A stretch of 64,000 bases of DNA from Ovis canadensis (taxonomy: Eukaryota > Chordata > Mammalia > Artiodactyla > Bovidae), in NCBI RefSeq assembly GCF_042477335.2, contig NC_091247.1, positions 228,060,001 through 228,124,000 of the forward strand, given 5' to 3'. The notes under the pieces were generated by a model. It ran no database searches. It was not told where the DNA came from and worked only from the letters and a program-made list of their open reading frames with translations. A program made the translations under genes and the position numbers. Positions 31,530-42,739 of this stretch are shown here, one piece after another. Numbering within the stretch: the first letter of the stretch is position 1; every line of letters begins with the position of its first letter.

Positions 31530-32129
31530 CGTGGGAGGATGGCAGGCACCCCGGCAGGCGGTGCTGAAAAGCGGGCCTGAGGTTTTGAATTCTCCCAAAG
31601 AAAGCCCCTCAGGCCAAAGCACTCCTCAGACGTGCAGAATTTCGACAGAGCTGTTGAGATAATGTTTCCAAGGTGTTCAGCTCTCTGGTCCTGACTTAAA
31701 CTCACCAAGTGGATGGCCGTTAGTGCCAAGTGACTCGATAGGCACACAGAGGCCAGGGCTTTCATGCAAGGGCACAGTTCCCAAACGCTGTGTTGCAATC
31801 AGGCATGTGCCTCAGCTGGTCCCACAAACCCATCAGGCAAAAGTTCCACAGTTACCAGGCCTCTGGAGGGGAAACAAACTAACTCCCACATCACTATCTG
31901 CAGTGACTGTGATCTGAAGCGAATTCTAGAATTTGTGAGTTCATTGTTGCTACTGAACAAAGTCTCTGAAGCTCTGTCTTGACCCCCTCAGATAACGCTG
32001 TGGCTTCAACGTCAGATTACCAATGGATCCTTAAGAGATTTGTTAACAACCCACATCGCAGACAAACTTCACAGGCAAGGTCATTGGTCATAGTGTTAGT
32101 TATGGTACAGAAATACTAGCAAGAACTGA

Positions 32130-32400
32130 AGTTTGTAATAATATAGGGAGTTCTGGGGTAAATTATCACTTAACAGTATAATGGAATATTAATTATGTCA
32201 CTGTTAAAATAGTGTTGACAAAGAGTTTGTCAGCGCGTAGGGACGTATGGGAGCCAATACTTCCCAAACAGTAAATATGTATGTAAATTATGCATTAATA
32301 TTGTATGCGTATGTTCACTGTTGGAAATGCAATTGAATATTATTTTCTTTTTTTTTAATGAATATTATTTTCTAGATAATGGCATATAGGTGAATTTTCC
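32130..32400 (+). repeat. Possible old L1 tail
   Basis: 'gtataatggaatattaatta', 'gtcactgttaaaatag' and later 'ttattttctagataatgg' resemble an old L1 3' region. The 14-mer gaatattattttct is repeated at about 32336 and 32361 around a short poly-T. Confidence 0.45.
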
Positions 32401-32931
32401 TTTTTCCCTGTATTTTAGGCTTGGATTATTTATACTTCTTATTACTTAAATTATCTCTAAAATGTCTATCTTCATATTTTACTTTTAAGTTACTTATGTT
32501 TTAGATTAGGCTGTGCCTTCTCTAAACATGTGGTATTTTTATAAGCAAGGAAAAATCATTTTTAAAGTCTTGTGAGTAGAAATCTAGACAAATGGCATAT
32601 TTTCCTTCAATGGTTGTGGATAGATGGCATGTAGCAGAAATATTCGTTAGGTCAACAAATATGTATAGTCAGTAAATAGTATTCGTTCTTTTATAAAAGA
32701 TTTCTCTTATAAAAGCTATGTTGATAGCTTATTAATCAAACCCTATATGAGTTTCCTAGTCAAACATATATGCTTGAACAGCTAGGGCATAAAAATGTCA
32801 ACTAGGATTTTGTTTGAACTTAAGGAGAAGTATTTTTGTCCCCATAAGCAACAGCATTGAGAATGGGGGAAAGGCATTCTTATTCTTCGGGGACGTTTGG
32901 TCCAGTGGCCTCCCCCGCCCCCGCCCCCACC

Positions 32932-33339
32932 ATGGTTAGACTCTGCTTGATTGTGAGTTTGTGCTTTCTGCTCCTGCTGCTGGTTTTTAAAAGGCGATTA
33001 AAAAGATCCTGCAAGTTCCTATCTGGAGAACATGATCTTGAATTCAGCATGCCAGATGATACACTGTGGTCTTTGGGTGGAAATCTTAGGGTTTATTTAT
33101 ACACGAATGTGCTTTCTTTTACAAGAAAGAAAAGGCAATTTTTTTCCCCCAGCTTGTACTTCCCAGGACTTCTCTACCTCAACATATTATTTTTAAAATG
33201 TATATTATTCTGCAGCCTTAAGTCACCTGCTGCCGGTCGGTGCATCTCCGTGTCCAGACAAGAGGCGGGCATTTTCTTTTTTAACCCTAACGCTGCAGGA
33301 TGGTGTGACCTGAAAAACGCTGTCCGTGTTTGCATCTAA
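32932..33339 (+). CDS. Candidate small ORF with N-terminal membrane anchor
   Basis: Open for 135 codons from an ATG in an ideal vertebrate initiation context (cccccaccATGG). Residues 1-20 are a strong hydrophobic segment (MVRLCLIVSLCFLLLLLVF), followed at once by KRRLKR, the pattern of a signal-anchor with positive cytosolic or stop-transfer residues. A second hydrophobic patch (about residues 75-98) follows. It lies just upstream of a CpG island, in DNA of ordinary GC content, so openness is not simply due to lack of AT. I recognise no family. Chance remains the most likely explanation for an ORF of this size in 64 kb. An in-frame ATG at 32857 would add 25 residues but has a weaker context. 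Confidence 0.18.
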   Translation: MVRLCLIVSLCFLLLLLVFKRRLKRSCKFLSGEHDLEFSMPDDTLWSLGGNLRVYLYTNVLSFTRKKRQFFSPSLYFPGLLYLNILFLKCILFCSLKSPAAGRCISVSRQEAGIFFFNPNAAGWCDLKNAVRVCI

Positions 33340-33449
33340 AAACATCAGCCTTCAAGCAAGTGCCGTTTGCTGTCCCGTAAAATGAATTAAATGAATTCCC
33401 TGGACCAGCAGTGTTGGAAAGGGTCGGGAAATCAATGACTCCCTGCCCG

Positions 33450-34330
33450 AGGTTGGTTTACAAGGCCCGGTGGAGGGGGGGCGGTTCCCAGAGTGACCCC
33501 CGCCCGGGCCGCCGCGGGGCGCAGGTGAGCCGGGCCCCGGGGACCCCCGGACAGCCGCCCGTGCGCGCTGACCCGCCGCCTCCGTATCCCCGCCGGTTGC
33601 GCCGGTCGGGGCGGCCCAGGCGGCGGGGAACCCGGGGAAGGGCCGGCGGGGAGGCGCCCGGCTGGGAGGTCCCGCGGCCTCCGGGGCGCGACCCTCTAAT
33701 CCGCTTTAGTCGCTATATTGTGCGCTTTGCTTGGGCAAAGTAAACAAGGCGGGCCCACCGGGCAGCGGCCGGCGGCCCGCGACTCCCTGACCCCAGGGTC
33801 GCGCCCTTTGTTCGCCCTCAATGGGGCCGCCCCGCCGCCAGCCCGCGGCTAATTGGGGCGCGTGCCGCCGCCGCGACCCCGGCCCCGCCTCGGACCTGGA
33901 CTGGGACAGGCCCTCCGACCCCGGCCGTGGGGACCCCGGCGCGCACCCGTTCCGGCGGGCGCTCGGGCCCTGCTCGGACCCTGATCCCTGCCTGCCGGAC
34001 CCGCCCCAGACTGACTCCAGGACCCCCAGCCACGTGGACCCGGCCGCCGCCCCGCTCCCCACCCGAAGGGGACCCCAGGCCCCAGATCTCGAGCCACCTG
34101 CCCGGCCCTGGCCCCGCCTGGAGGAGGTGCACGAGGCCGCCCAGCCTCCAGGGCCGTGCGGACCCGCCCGGAGGGGAATAGCCCCGGCCCCCGCCTCCCG
34201 CCCAGGTCGCCGATGCGCCGGTTCGACGACGGACCCCAAGCGGCCGCAGCCCGGTCCAGGCCGGCGCCCGGCTGGAGGCGCCTCTACAGGGCCTTTAGGG
34301 ACCGCCCGAGGTGCGGAGGAGGGTCTGCGG
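33450..34330. promoter_or_regulatory. CpG island, candidate promoter
   Basis: CpG-dense from about 33470. A plus-strand donor-like site (gcgcag|gtgagc, GT near 33526) could end a non-coding first exon. At 33705-33755, 'gtcgctatattgtgc' is followed by the stem 'ctttgcttgggcaaag' and FOX-type 'gtaaaca', with a SOX-type 'cctttgttc' near 33808. Both strands are open for about 200 codons without a recognisable protein, as expected of composition. Confidence 0.65.
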
Positions 34331-37300
34331 TGCCGAGTTTTCCTTTCTGCCCGCCTCGGTTTCTGTGGCATCCTGCCGTCGGAAAAGCAGAAGTGCTCCA
34401 GGAGTGCCTAGTCCAGAGTCCTCAGCGGGGACACAGGGACCTTCCCAAGCTTCTGCTCTGGGATGCGGCCCCCACCCCTCCCAGCCCTGCCTTCTCCTCC
34501 GAATCACTACCTTACAGAGGCCCGGGGGGAGGTCCAGGTGAGCCCTCAAGCCCGACGTGCTGGAGGCGGTTGAGGCTACACTCAGCCTCCAGCATTGTCT
34601 GCATTCTTTTTTCCTCCAATGTTGAACAAGGTTATAATTTTTATCCCAAGCAGCTTTTGGGACTTAGCGCCTTGTAACCTTTTTCCAAAATTTTTAAACG
34701 TTTTGTCTTTTTTTCTTTTTTAAGCCTGTTGTCTTGTAATTAAGTGAAAAAGAAAGCAAGTAACAGGAGGCTTGGAAGACTTTGCCTTTGAAAGTGAACA
34801 GGGTGGTGGCTTCAAGTTCTTGGCCAAGCCAGACCCTCTGGCCTGTGCCTTACTGTGTCCTGTGGGTTTTGTTCACCTGGCTTTGCTGAGGAAACTTTAT
34901 AAAATGCTGAGTTTGTTTCTGAGCTGGTCGTTTGTGGGGTGCAATATTGTGAGATGGAAATTGGCTTTTGGGGAAGACCTGCTATCCTGAGGGTGATCTG
35001 GTGGGGTCAGCGTGTACCAGGAGCCCCGGGGAGGAGGCAGGCGCTTGAGGAAGTTTCTCCCCGTGGTGCAGGTCTCTGCTGGAGAGGGCAACACCATGGC
35101 GACCCGCCCTGCTAGCATCACCTTCAGTACAACCATTTCCCAAATAAGCTGGTTCCCTCTTTCTTTACCCCTTCCTTGTGGTCTTGGCCCCTCCCCAACT
35201 ACAGCAGTTTCCCCTGTGCTTTCCCATTTCTGAGAAGCAGGAACCGTCTGACAGGAACGCATGTGCCCCTGCAGACCGCTGGCATCTGGGCACGGGACCT
35301 TGGCTGCCCCTCCTGAAGAGAGCTGCCCTCGGAGCCTCTCCACGAGGAGCTGGTCATTAGGGATGCTCGCTCTGAGGTTCTCCCAGGCCATCTTCGTCAC
35401 CCGTTTGGCCTTTTACATTGAGACTATGGGCTGGGACCTGCCGGGTTCACAGAGGGCCGAGAGCCATGGAGGGCTCGGGTGGGGGCTCGTCGCTTTCCTG
35501 ACTGCATGGTGGGGGAATCTCTGGTTGCGGGGTGTTGGCACCCCAACAGAAGGGATGGTGGACAGGGGGCACTCTGACCCCTCAGCTCAGGCGAGGTGGC
35601 TTTGTTCTGAGGACTCTGGCAGGCCCAGCTCGGGTGCAATTTTACATTGGGAGGTCGGTTGGTCCAGCCCAGCTTTGAGGGTGATGCACCTGGCGGGGAA
35701 GGGTGGACGCCTCAGATGACCAGAGCTGGTTGTGGGGGGCGGGAGATTGCCCAAGCTGGCCAGCTCAAGACAGTCTTGGGATCCAGATTTCATTGGAGCT
35801 CTGTTTTTCCTGGGAACTGTTCTTACCTATATATATATATATATAAAAGCCTGAGCGTGCATGAGTGCGAAGGGATGGTGGTGATGTTTTCTGTTAAAAA
35901 AAAAAAAGAAAAAGCAAAAATAACAAAGCACTGTGTGTGGCCTCTGCAACGCTGGGCCAGAGTCTCTGTTCCAGCCACTTGGGCCTCAGTTTCTCTCGTC
36001 TTTAAGGACGTTCGACCATTCTTGTTCTGTCTGCCACTCGGGTTTCGAGGATCACGTGGGATGGGGGTAACTCGCCGTGTAAGTGACGAGACGCTTGCTA
36101 CACACTCACACGAGATGCTATCCCTGCTACCTTAGCAAAAATCTTCACTGAGTCGTTGCTTTCTGAACATGTTTTGTGATACCTGGCACTGACTAAACGC
36201 TTGGGGTGCTTTTGTTGATTTGAACTGTATCGAAAACGCTGTGCAGTGATGTGAGCAGGGTGTGGGCTGAGCGTGGGGAGAGTCTGGACAAGATGCGGAG
36301 CATCCTGGCGCTCTCAAGGCCTTCGATCCTGCCAGCAAGATGGCCCCCGATTTGGAGCATTAGACTGCGTGCTTCGGAGACCCTCCTCCTCCTGGCGTGT
36401 TTACTGAGGGCCTGGGCACCTTCATCCCAGGGTCCACGGCTCTGTGTGCAGCCTCACCCAGCCTGGCTTAGGTAGTGATATTTGGGGCCTGAACCCAGCC
36501 TGACCTCCTCTCCTGAGGGATCAGGCTCACCCAGCTTCAGAGCTACAGGCCAGAGAACACGCCCCAGCCCCGGGCCCTAGCCGCGCTGCCCAAAGCTGGC
36601 CTGGCCGCTTTAGTCCTGACTACGCTGAATGAGGTCAGCTTGGTTTCCCATTCACAAAACACAGTTTTTAATTACAGGGAAAGTGTTTCTATATCTGAGG
36701 TCGGTCCTTCATGCCTACAGCAGGTTATGTTTTCACTGGCTTTTGATGTTTGCACATGTGTCGTGATAGGAGTGATCCCCCCAAAAATACAGGTAGGGCC
36801 TGCCCTTCATCTGGGCTCGGCGCTGGCCACGAGGACCTCAGGGGAGCCCCCAGGCCGTAAGAGCCGCAAAACCTACGTCCCTACACATACATGTACACGT
36901 AGACACACACACATACATGGGAGTCCACACGTGTGCACGCACATGCACACATCCCAGGATACTGTCTTCATGCTGCCAATGTTTTCATGTTCTAATATTC
37001 AAGTTTGAGGCACCGACAGGCTGTCTTGAAAAGCTCGTTCAGCCTGTCTGCCTTGGAGCTATTTTATTTATAAGTCTTCTTGTCACGTCAAAGAGCTCTG
37101 TGTTTCTCGCAGGCTGTGTTCGGGTGGTTGTGTTTCGGCTTTTGGCTGCAGCTGGTTAATTTTTCCGAGTCTGTACATCCAGGTGTGCACTGAGAAGTTT
37201 TTTCCCAACGCAAGATGTTTCCCCGTGAGCCTTGGGGTCCTCCTAGAAATGTGTGTGTGAGAGACTGCCAATTTCAGAGAAGTTGTGAGTGAGAGGAAGA

Positions 37301-37379
37301 GGTGGCTGTGCCTGCGTCCACTGCCTCCCCTCAGACACCGAGTCTGGGAAGGACTTTGGAAGCAGAATCTTGTAGCTTG
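34331..37379. other. Unique sequence, no gene recognised
   Basis: Repeat-poor intron-like or intergenic DNA. Pyrimidine-rich patches at 34600-34740, a short TA run at 35829-35845 and CA-rich text near 36890-36960. No frame has recognisable domains. Confidence 0.4.
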
Positions 37380-39150
37380 TTTAGAATACAGAGCTGAAAA
37401 ACGGGTGAATGGCTGAAATGTTAGCAGCTACATTGACGGTAGTTGAAAATCCCTCTCTCTGAACATCGTTGGAAGCCAAGCACAGCTGTGAAAATGCTTG
37501 TCCACATCTCTGGTTATTTTCAAATATATCTAAAAAATATATGTTCATCATGTAAAAATTATTTAGACCCTCATTTTCAAGTCTAATGTCATCCACTGTC
37601 TGATTGCTTACATGACCTCTTTCTTTTGGTTAAAAAAAAATGAACTTCATGTTTCTTTAAAATTAGGAATTACACCAAAAGTTGCTCTATAAATAGCAAG
37701 AAACAAAACAGAACAAAAGCATTGGCTTTCGTTTTTAGTATTTTGTTTTGCAGCCATTAAATATTATCTTGTGATAAATTTAGGTGAGACATTTTTTCAC
37801 TTTTTATAGAAAGGGCATATGTGAAAAATCCAACCTTAATCTTATCTTTCTGTTAACCAGATCTAAAAGCTATAATATTTATACATAGTCAGGAAAATGA
37901 AACTGTCATGATGCATAAGGTGAAGTACTTCTGCTGTGTGAAATCATGTTAGAGTTTAAAAAAAATGGGAATATTTCAATAAATAAGACCAGTGTGGTCA
38001 AATTTCAAACAATTTGTAATTGACACTCCCATTCCCTAAGTCCTTCTTTCTGTATGGATTCATTTTGCAGGCAGTTTAGGTCTTGTTGCAGTCATTTTAA
38101 AGATGTAATCTGTGAAATCTTTATTTAAAAAATAAGTTCCTGCTATGCCTTACAATTTAGCAGTGAACCATCTGAATTCTAAATCAGGGTTTTTTCCTTT
38201 CTTTTTTTCTTTAGTCTAGAGGGATTATAATTTATCTAGCTCACTGAAGGACTAAGGAATGATATTAAAATTCCCATTTTGTCTGTGGGGAAGAAAAAAA
38301 ATTCTATACTGATCTTCATTAGCATTTCAGCCTTATTTAAACTAAAAATAATATAAACATTTGACAGTTTTAAAAACTGCTTTCAATTCTTAATTGCTAA
38401 ATTCTGCTTAGATATAATTTTAAAATAATAATGACTAATAATGACTATCAGACTCCTATAAAGGATTGATAAGATATAAAAAGTACTTCCAAAAAATCGA
38501 TAGTTTTCAACCATGAAAGGAAGGCATTCCTTGAAAACTGAGGGAGTGAAATTCTTTTCAGATTTTCTGATGTCTTTTAGTTCTTGTGGAAATTAGTACC
38601 TCCTTCTACCAGAAACTGTTACAGTTCAAATTCTAATATATCTTTAATTGCTAAGAAAAAAAAAATTGCTATGAGCCGCACAATAAATTCTTTAGAAAAA
38701 TGTTAATTTCCCAATTTATGATGATTCCATTTTAGAAATTGCAGAATTGAGCAACCTAAATACATAAATTCATCACCCACATCTTTTTGAAAGGTAATTT
38801 TGATGTTTTAAAAAATTTAGTTTGTACTGTGCTTTTTCTCATTCCTTATATTAAGCCAGGAATATAGCTTTGGCATTTGATACATGCATATATAACCAGG
38901 GATACTGGCCCATCTTCTTTAATTCGTATTTTCTGATTTGTGCTTCTCACTATTTTGGAATGGAAAAGATGCACTGTAATTCCTCATTGGTAAGGGGAAA
39001 TTTCTCATACTAACACATACGTATTATATACAGTATATTCACATATTTATATCCGTGATCGAACACACATTTATTTTAGACTTCTAGTTGTTGGATGCTC
39101 TCCTCTTAATTGAAAAATATTAACTCCTTAAAGAATGCCCTCGGGGTTAA
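37380..39150. promoter_or_regulatory. Long AT-rich, repeat-free block, candidate conserved elements
   Basis: About 1.8 kb, strikingly AT-rich, lacking SINE or LINE words, with no usable frames. It includes 'gctctataaatagcaag' near 37683, 'cattaaatattatcttgtga', 'gcagtttaggtcttgttgca' and dense TAAT/ATTA words. In mammalian genomes such blocks between CpG islands often hold deeply conserved enhancers. Confidence 0.4.
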
Positions 39151-40439
39151 TATACTTTTTTGATATACACGCACAGGTAACATTACGGAACGTGAACGTG
39201 TAGACTTCCAAAGTGTGTTCAATACGATGAAACAGCCACTCACAGACGCTTTCTACCCAGGCAGGTGACTGCGTGGTGTGGCGCTCCCCTGCCAGTCTCG
39301 CGCCGAGGTCGGAAGCGGGCACACTGAGTCTGTTCTTTGTATGTGTGCACATTTCTTTTTAAGAAAGCAAGCATAGAAGTGCCTTGCCAGCATGCTTTTT
39401 TTGTGGGGACGAGGGCTGGCTACCAGTGCAGTATCCTGCCCTGTGCTTTGTCCCTCAGATATGCTTGTCCCATGCCCGGAGTTTCCTTTCTATTGTTCGT
39501 TAACTCAAAAACCAAGTAACCTAAAGCAAAAGGTTCTGAAAAATGCTTCTTTACGTTTGGAAGAAAAGAATCCTTTCTATGGATACTTGCTCACTTTTCT
39601 TTAACCACTCTGAGACCGTAGAAACTATTTTACTCACCTGAAGGCTTCTGTCCCCTCTCTGTAAGGAAAAAAAAAAAAAAAGCTTACCTAAGGTAAATTG
39701 ATGCTAATAGGTTTGCGGGTTAAAATGAAGGCTTCAGAAAGCAAGGGTGCAAGTTATTACGAAATAGATGGGTCAAAATGGAATCCCAAACCTACAAAGT
39801 ACTTTGTGACAAAGGCAAAAGAAAGAAAGAAAACCGTGAGCCTGGGCTGCTTTTCCGCACGGCGCCCAGAGCTCTGCAGAGGCTGCCCAAAAGGGCACTG
39901 TCTGGGATGACTGAAAGGGTGGCATCTTACCCACGAGCTGCCACAAACTGGCCACCTCCGGTTTACTGGGCTAGTTTTTAAAGCATCGGAGTCTTGGGGT
40001 GGGCAAGTCGAATGTCTAAAACCCAACTGAACATGTAAGTTTTCACTCACACTTCATCCTGCTTACTTTAATTAGATTAAATGCATCTGTGTACCAAGTC
40101 CTCCTAATGCTTTGCACACCGAAAATTTTAAACTATTAAACGTCGCTAGGTTAAGAACAGGGAAACTAAACTCAAGTGCCCCGGCCTTGTGAGGCTGGAC
40201 TGTGGCTGAAAGCCGTGCTGGAGCACAGCAGGAAGTGGCCGGCCGCATTCCCATTAGGCAAATCTTGGGAGAAATCAGGAAAAAATAACTGTATAAGGCT
40301 GGTACTATAAACATCCTGGTATAGCGAGAGCCTTCCTATGACTTATTTTTCAAATATCTGACCACGGGCATGGTGCGGCCCACAGGCAGAGACCAAGTTC
40401 TTCCTCCAAGAAAGCTGTTCATCAGAATATCCATCCAAC

Positions 40440-41060
40440 AAAGTCAATTTCAACGTTTTCTTTTTGCTAATGTGAGCGCCCTTTTAAAAATTCATTTACT
40501 TTGAATAATACAATATGATAGGGAGTTGGAAAAAGACTTTACAAACCTGAAACCTGAAAAATACCCAACAGAACAGGAGTGCTATTATTTTCCTTACGTA
40601 AAGCAGAATTTGATTTCTGAATTTGCAACCAAATTATATGTAAATCCTTGCCAAGTATAGAGAGGATAAAAAAGTGTGTGTTCTTGAATATTATTCTGAC
40701 TCACCCAATTTCTTGTTTTACCAAATAAAAATTGGGAGGAGGAAAAATTAACTTATTACTGTGTGTGAGAGCAAGAAAAAAAAAATCAGCTAATAAAAAG
40801 GTTAGCAAGCCAGTACGATTACACAATGATTTCAGGTGAAAATTACAAAGCTAATATCTTGGCATTTAGTCATTGCCTTCATAATGATACAGTTGTCAAA
40901 TCGGCGTTTGTGCCAATGGAACAAGAGTTGTAAGTGGCATAATGGAAGATAATCTTTTTCTTTGTGGCTTTTTAAATTCAGTGTTTTAATCCACCCATTT
41001 AATCACACAACATATATCACATTAGTTATAATATTTATAGTGTTTAGGAAAGTGATTATA
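40440..41060. promoter_or_regulatory. AT-rich, repeat-free block, candidate conserved element
   Basis: 'atttgcaaccaaattatatg', 'aatcagctaataaaaaggtt', 'cacaatgatttcaggtg', 'aaagctaatatcttggcatt' and 'aatgatacagttgtcaaatc' make a dense non-coding word cluster ahead of a GT microsatellite. No coding frame. Confidence 0.4.
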
Positions 41061-41106
41061 AATAGATTATAGTGTGGTGGTTGAATGTGTTGGTTGTAGT
41101 ATTTGT

Positions 41107-41110
<4 letters not shown>

Positions 41111-41162
<52 letters not shown>
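41111..41162. repeat. (GT)26 microsatellite
   Basis: 52 bases of uninterrupted GT. Confidence 0.98.
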
Positions 41163-41166
<4 letters not shown>

Positions 41167-42138
41167 TTATCTCAAAGGTATGAAGCCTTTCTGGAGTTTG
41201 CACTTGGGAATGGTTTTCCGTGAGAAGAGTCACCAGATATTTATTTTCAAAATCTCCATTTGGTCCTTACCAAGCTGGCTGATTATTTTGGAGAAACAGA
41301 GATTTGGTATTAAAAGGGCCCAGTACGTCCAGTGTTTAGATCTCTGTATCCAGCCTGGTCTCTGAGGCATTTCTGTTGTTCTAGTCCCCAAAGTTGCTAA
41401 ACCACAAAATGTCTTTAATATGTTTTTTTATAAAGTAGTTGAACCATACAGTAAAGATGGGGAAAGGGGGACTTTATAATGGCAGTTAGTGGTTGGGTTC
41501 TTCCTTGGTGTGGCCAGAGCAGGAGGAGGTGATGGCAGGGTCTGTGCGGCTTGGGCGGGGGCGCCCTGCAGTACTCATCTCATGGGAATGTGTCCTCTTC
41601 CCCCATACGTCCTGGTCAGGGCTGGCAACTGTCACAGTGGAGAAAATTATAAAGGACTGCGCTAAGGAGAGATTGGTTTTTCCTGCCGTCTTGTTGGAAC
41701 GTGGCTACGGCTGCTGGGAGTCCTTTTCTGAGGAAGGGGCGCACAGAATTCCTGGGCTTCCCAAGGGGACCCCACAGCCCTGGAAGCTGGGAAGGGTCAC
41801 CCCGAACCTTCCTCGGGGCAGGAGCAAAATCCACTCCATCGTGGAACTACCCCAGCTTAGGCCCTCTCGCTTGGTGTCAGCAGCCATAGAAAGTGAAAGT
41901 TGGTCAGGGTTTCGGTGAAAAGATTAATCAGAAAACATTTCCACTCCACTCTCTAAAACTGAATTTTCTCATGGCTGGGGGTGGGGGGTGGAATGTCTGT
42001 CCCTACAAAGAAGAGGCCATTAGGAAGATTCTAACACACAAGAAAGTAATTTTGGAAGATTTCTTAATCCATCCTATTTCTCCCCTCCTTCCCTTCCTCC
42101 TCCCCACATCGTATATGTCATACGGTGGTGGCAGTCAT

Positions 42139-42162
42139 GTGTGTGTGTGTGTGTGTGTGTGT
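42139..42162. repeat. (GT)12 microsatellite
   Basis: 24 bases of uninterrupted GT. Confidence 0.97.
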
Positions 42163-42449
42163 CTAGCACGATTCAACGCCAAGGTCAGGGTGGGCCTAGG
42201 GAGCCTCCTAGGTGGGTCAGTGGGCAAGGGAGGCCCTGGCCTGAGCTGCTTTGCCTGCCCCAGCCCAGCCTGGCACCATGGCGGGTACCCCCTGCCTGGG
42301 CAGTCCAGTGTGGAATGAAGTTTCCTGGGAAGCAGGGCGCACGAGGAACTTTTGAATTTACCAATGGCATAAAAAGTATATATATTTTTATGACAACGGG
42401 CAAGTTTTAATTGGTTGACAGAGATGGCGAGATGTGACGTCAAGGGACA

Positions 42450-42738
42450 CTGGTTAGAATGCCAAGGCCGGCTGGGGTGGGGGGGTGGGGAGAGACAGGC
42501 ACAGAGAGACACTGGGATGGGGCCCAGGAGGCCTCGTTTCACTTGGGCCCCTGTCGCGGGCACTGGGTACAACCAGGTCCATTTGGCTCTGAGAGAGGGC
42601 ATGCCCCGGGTAGGGGGATGGGGTCCATGCAGGGTGACCCCGTGTCGGCGTCCCCAAGCGCCAGGAATCACTCAGGCGCCCCTACAGAATAGCCAAAAAA
42701 AAAAAAACCAGCTGTGGCTTTCTTGGCATTCTAACCAG
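42450..42738. repeat. Perfect 17 bp inverted repeat around 255 bases
   Basis: Left arm ctggttagaatgccaag at 42450-42466; right arm cttggcattctaaccag at 42722-42738. Complementarity stops sharply at both ends. The enclosed DNA ends in a run of A (about 42696-42708). This is not a known transposon end that I recognise, and a non-LTR insertion would give direct, not inverted, repeats. Confidence 0.9.
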
Positions 42739-42739
42739 G

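Noticed and set aside
41003-41233. His-Thr-rich minus ORF
   Set aside because: It is generated by the GT microsatellite.
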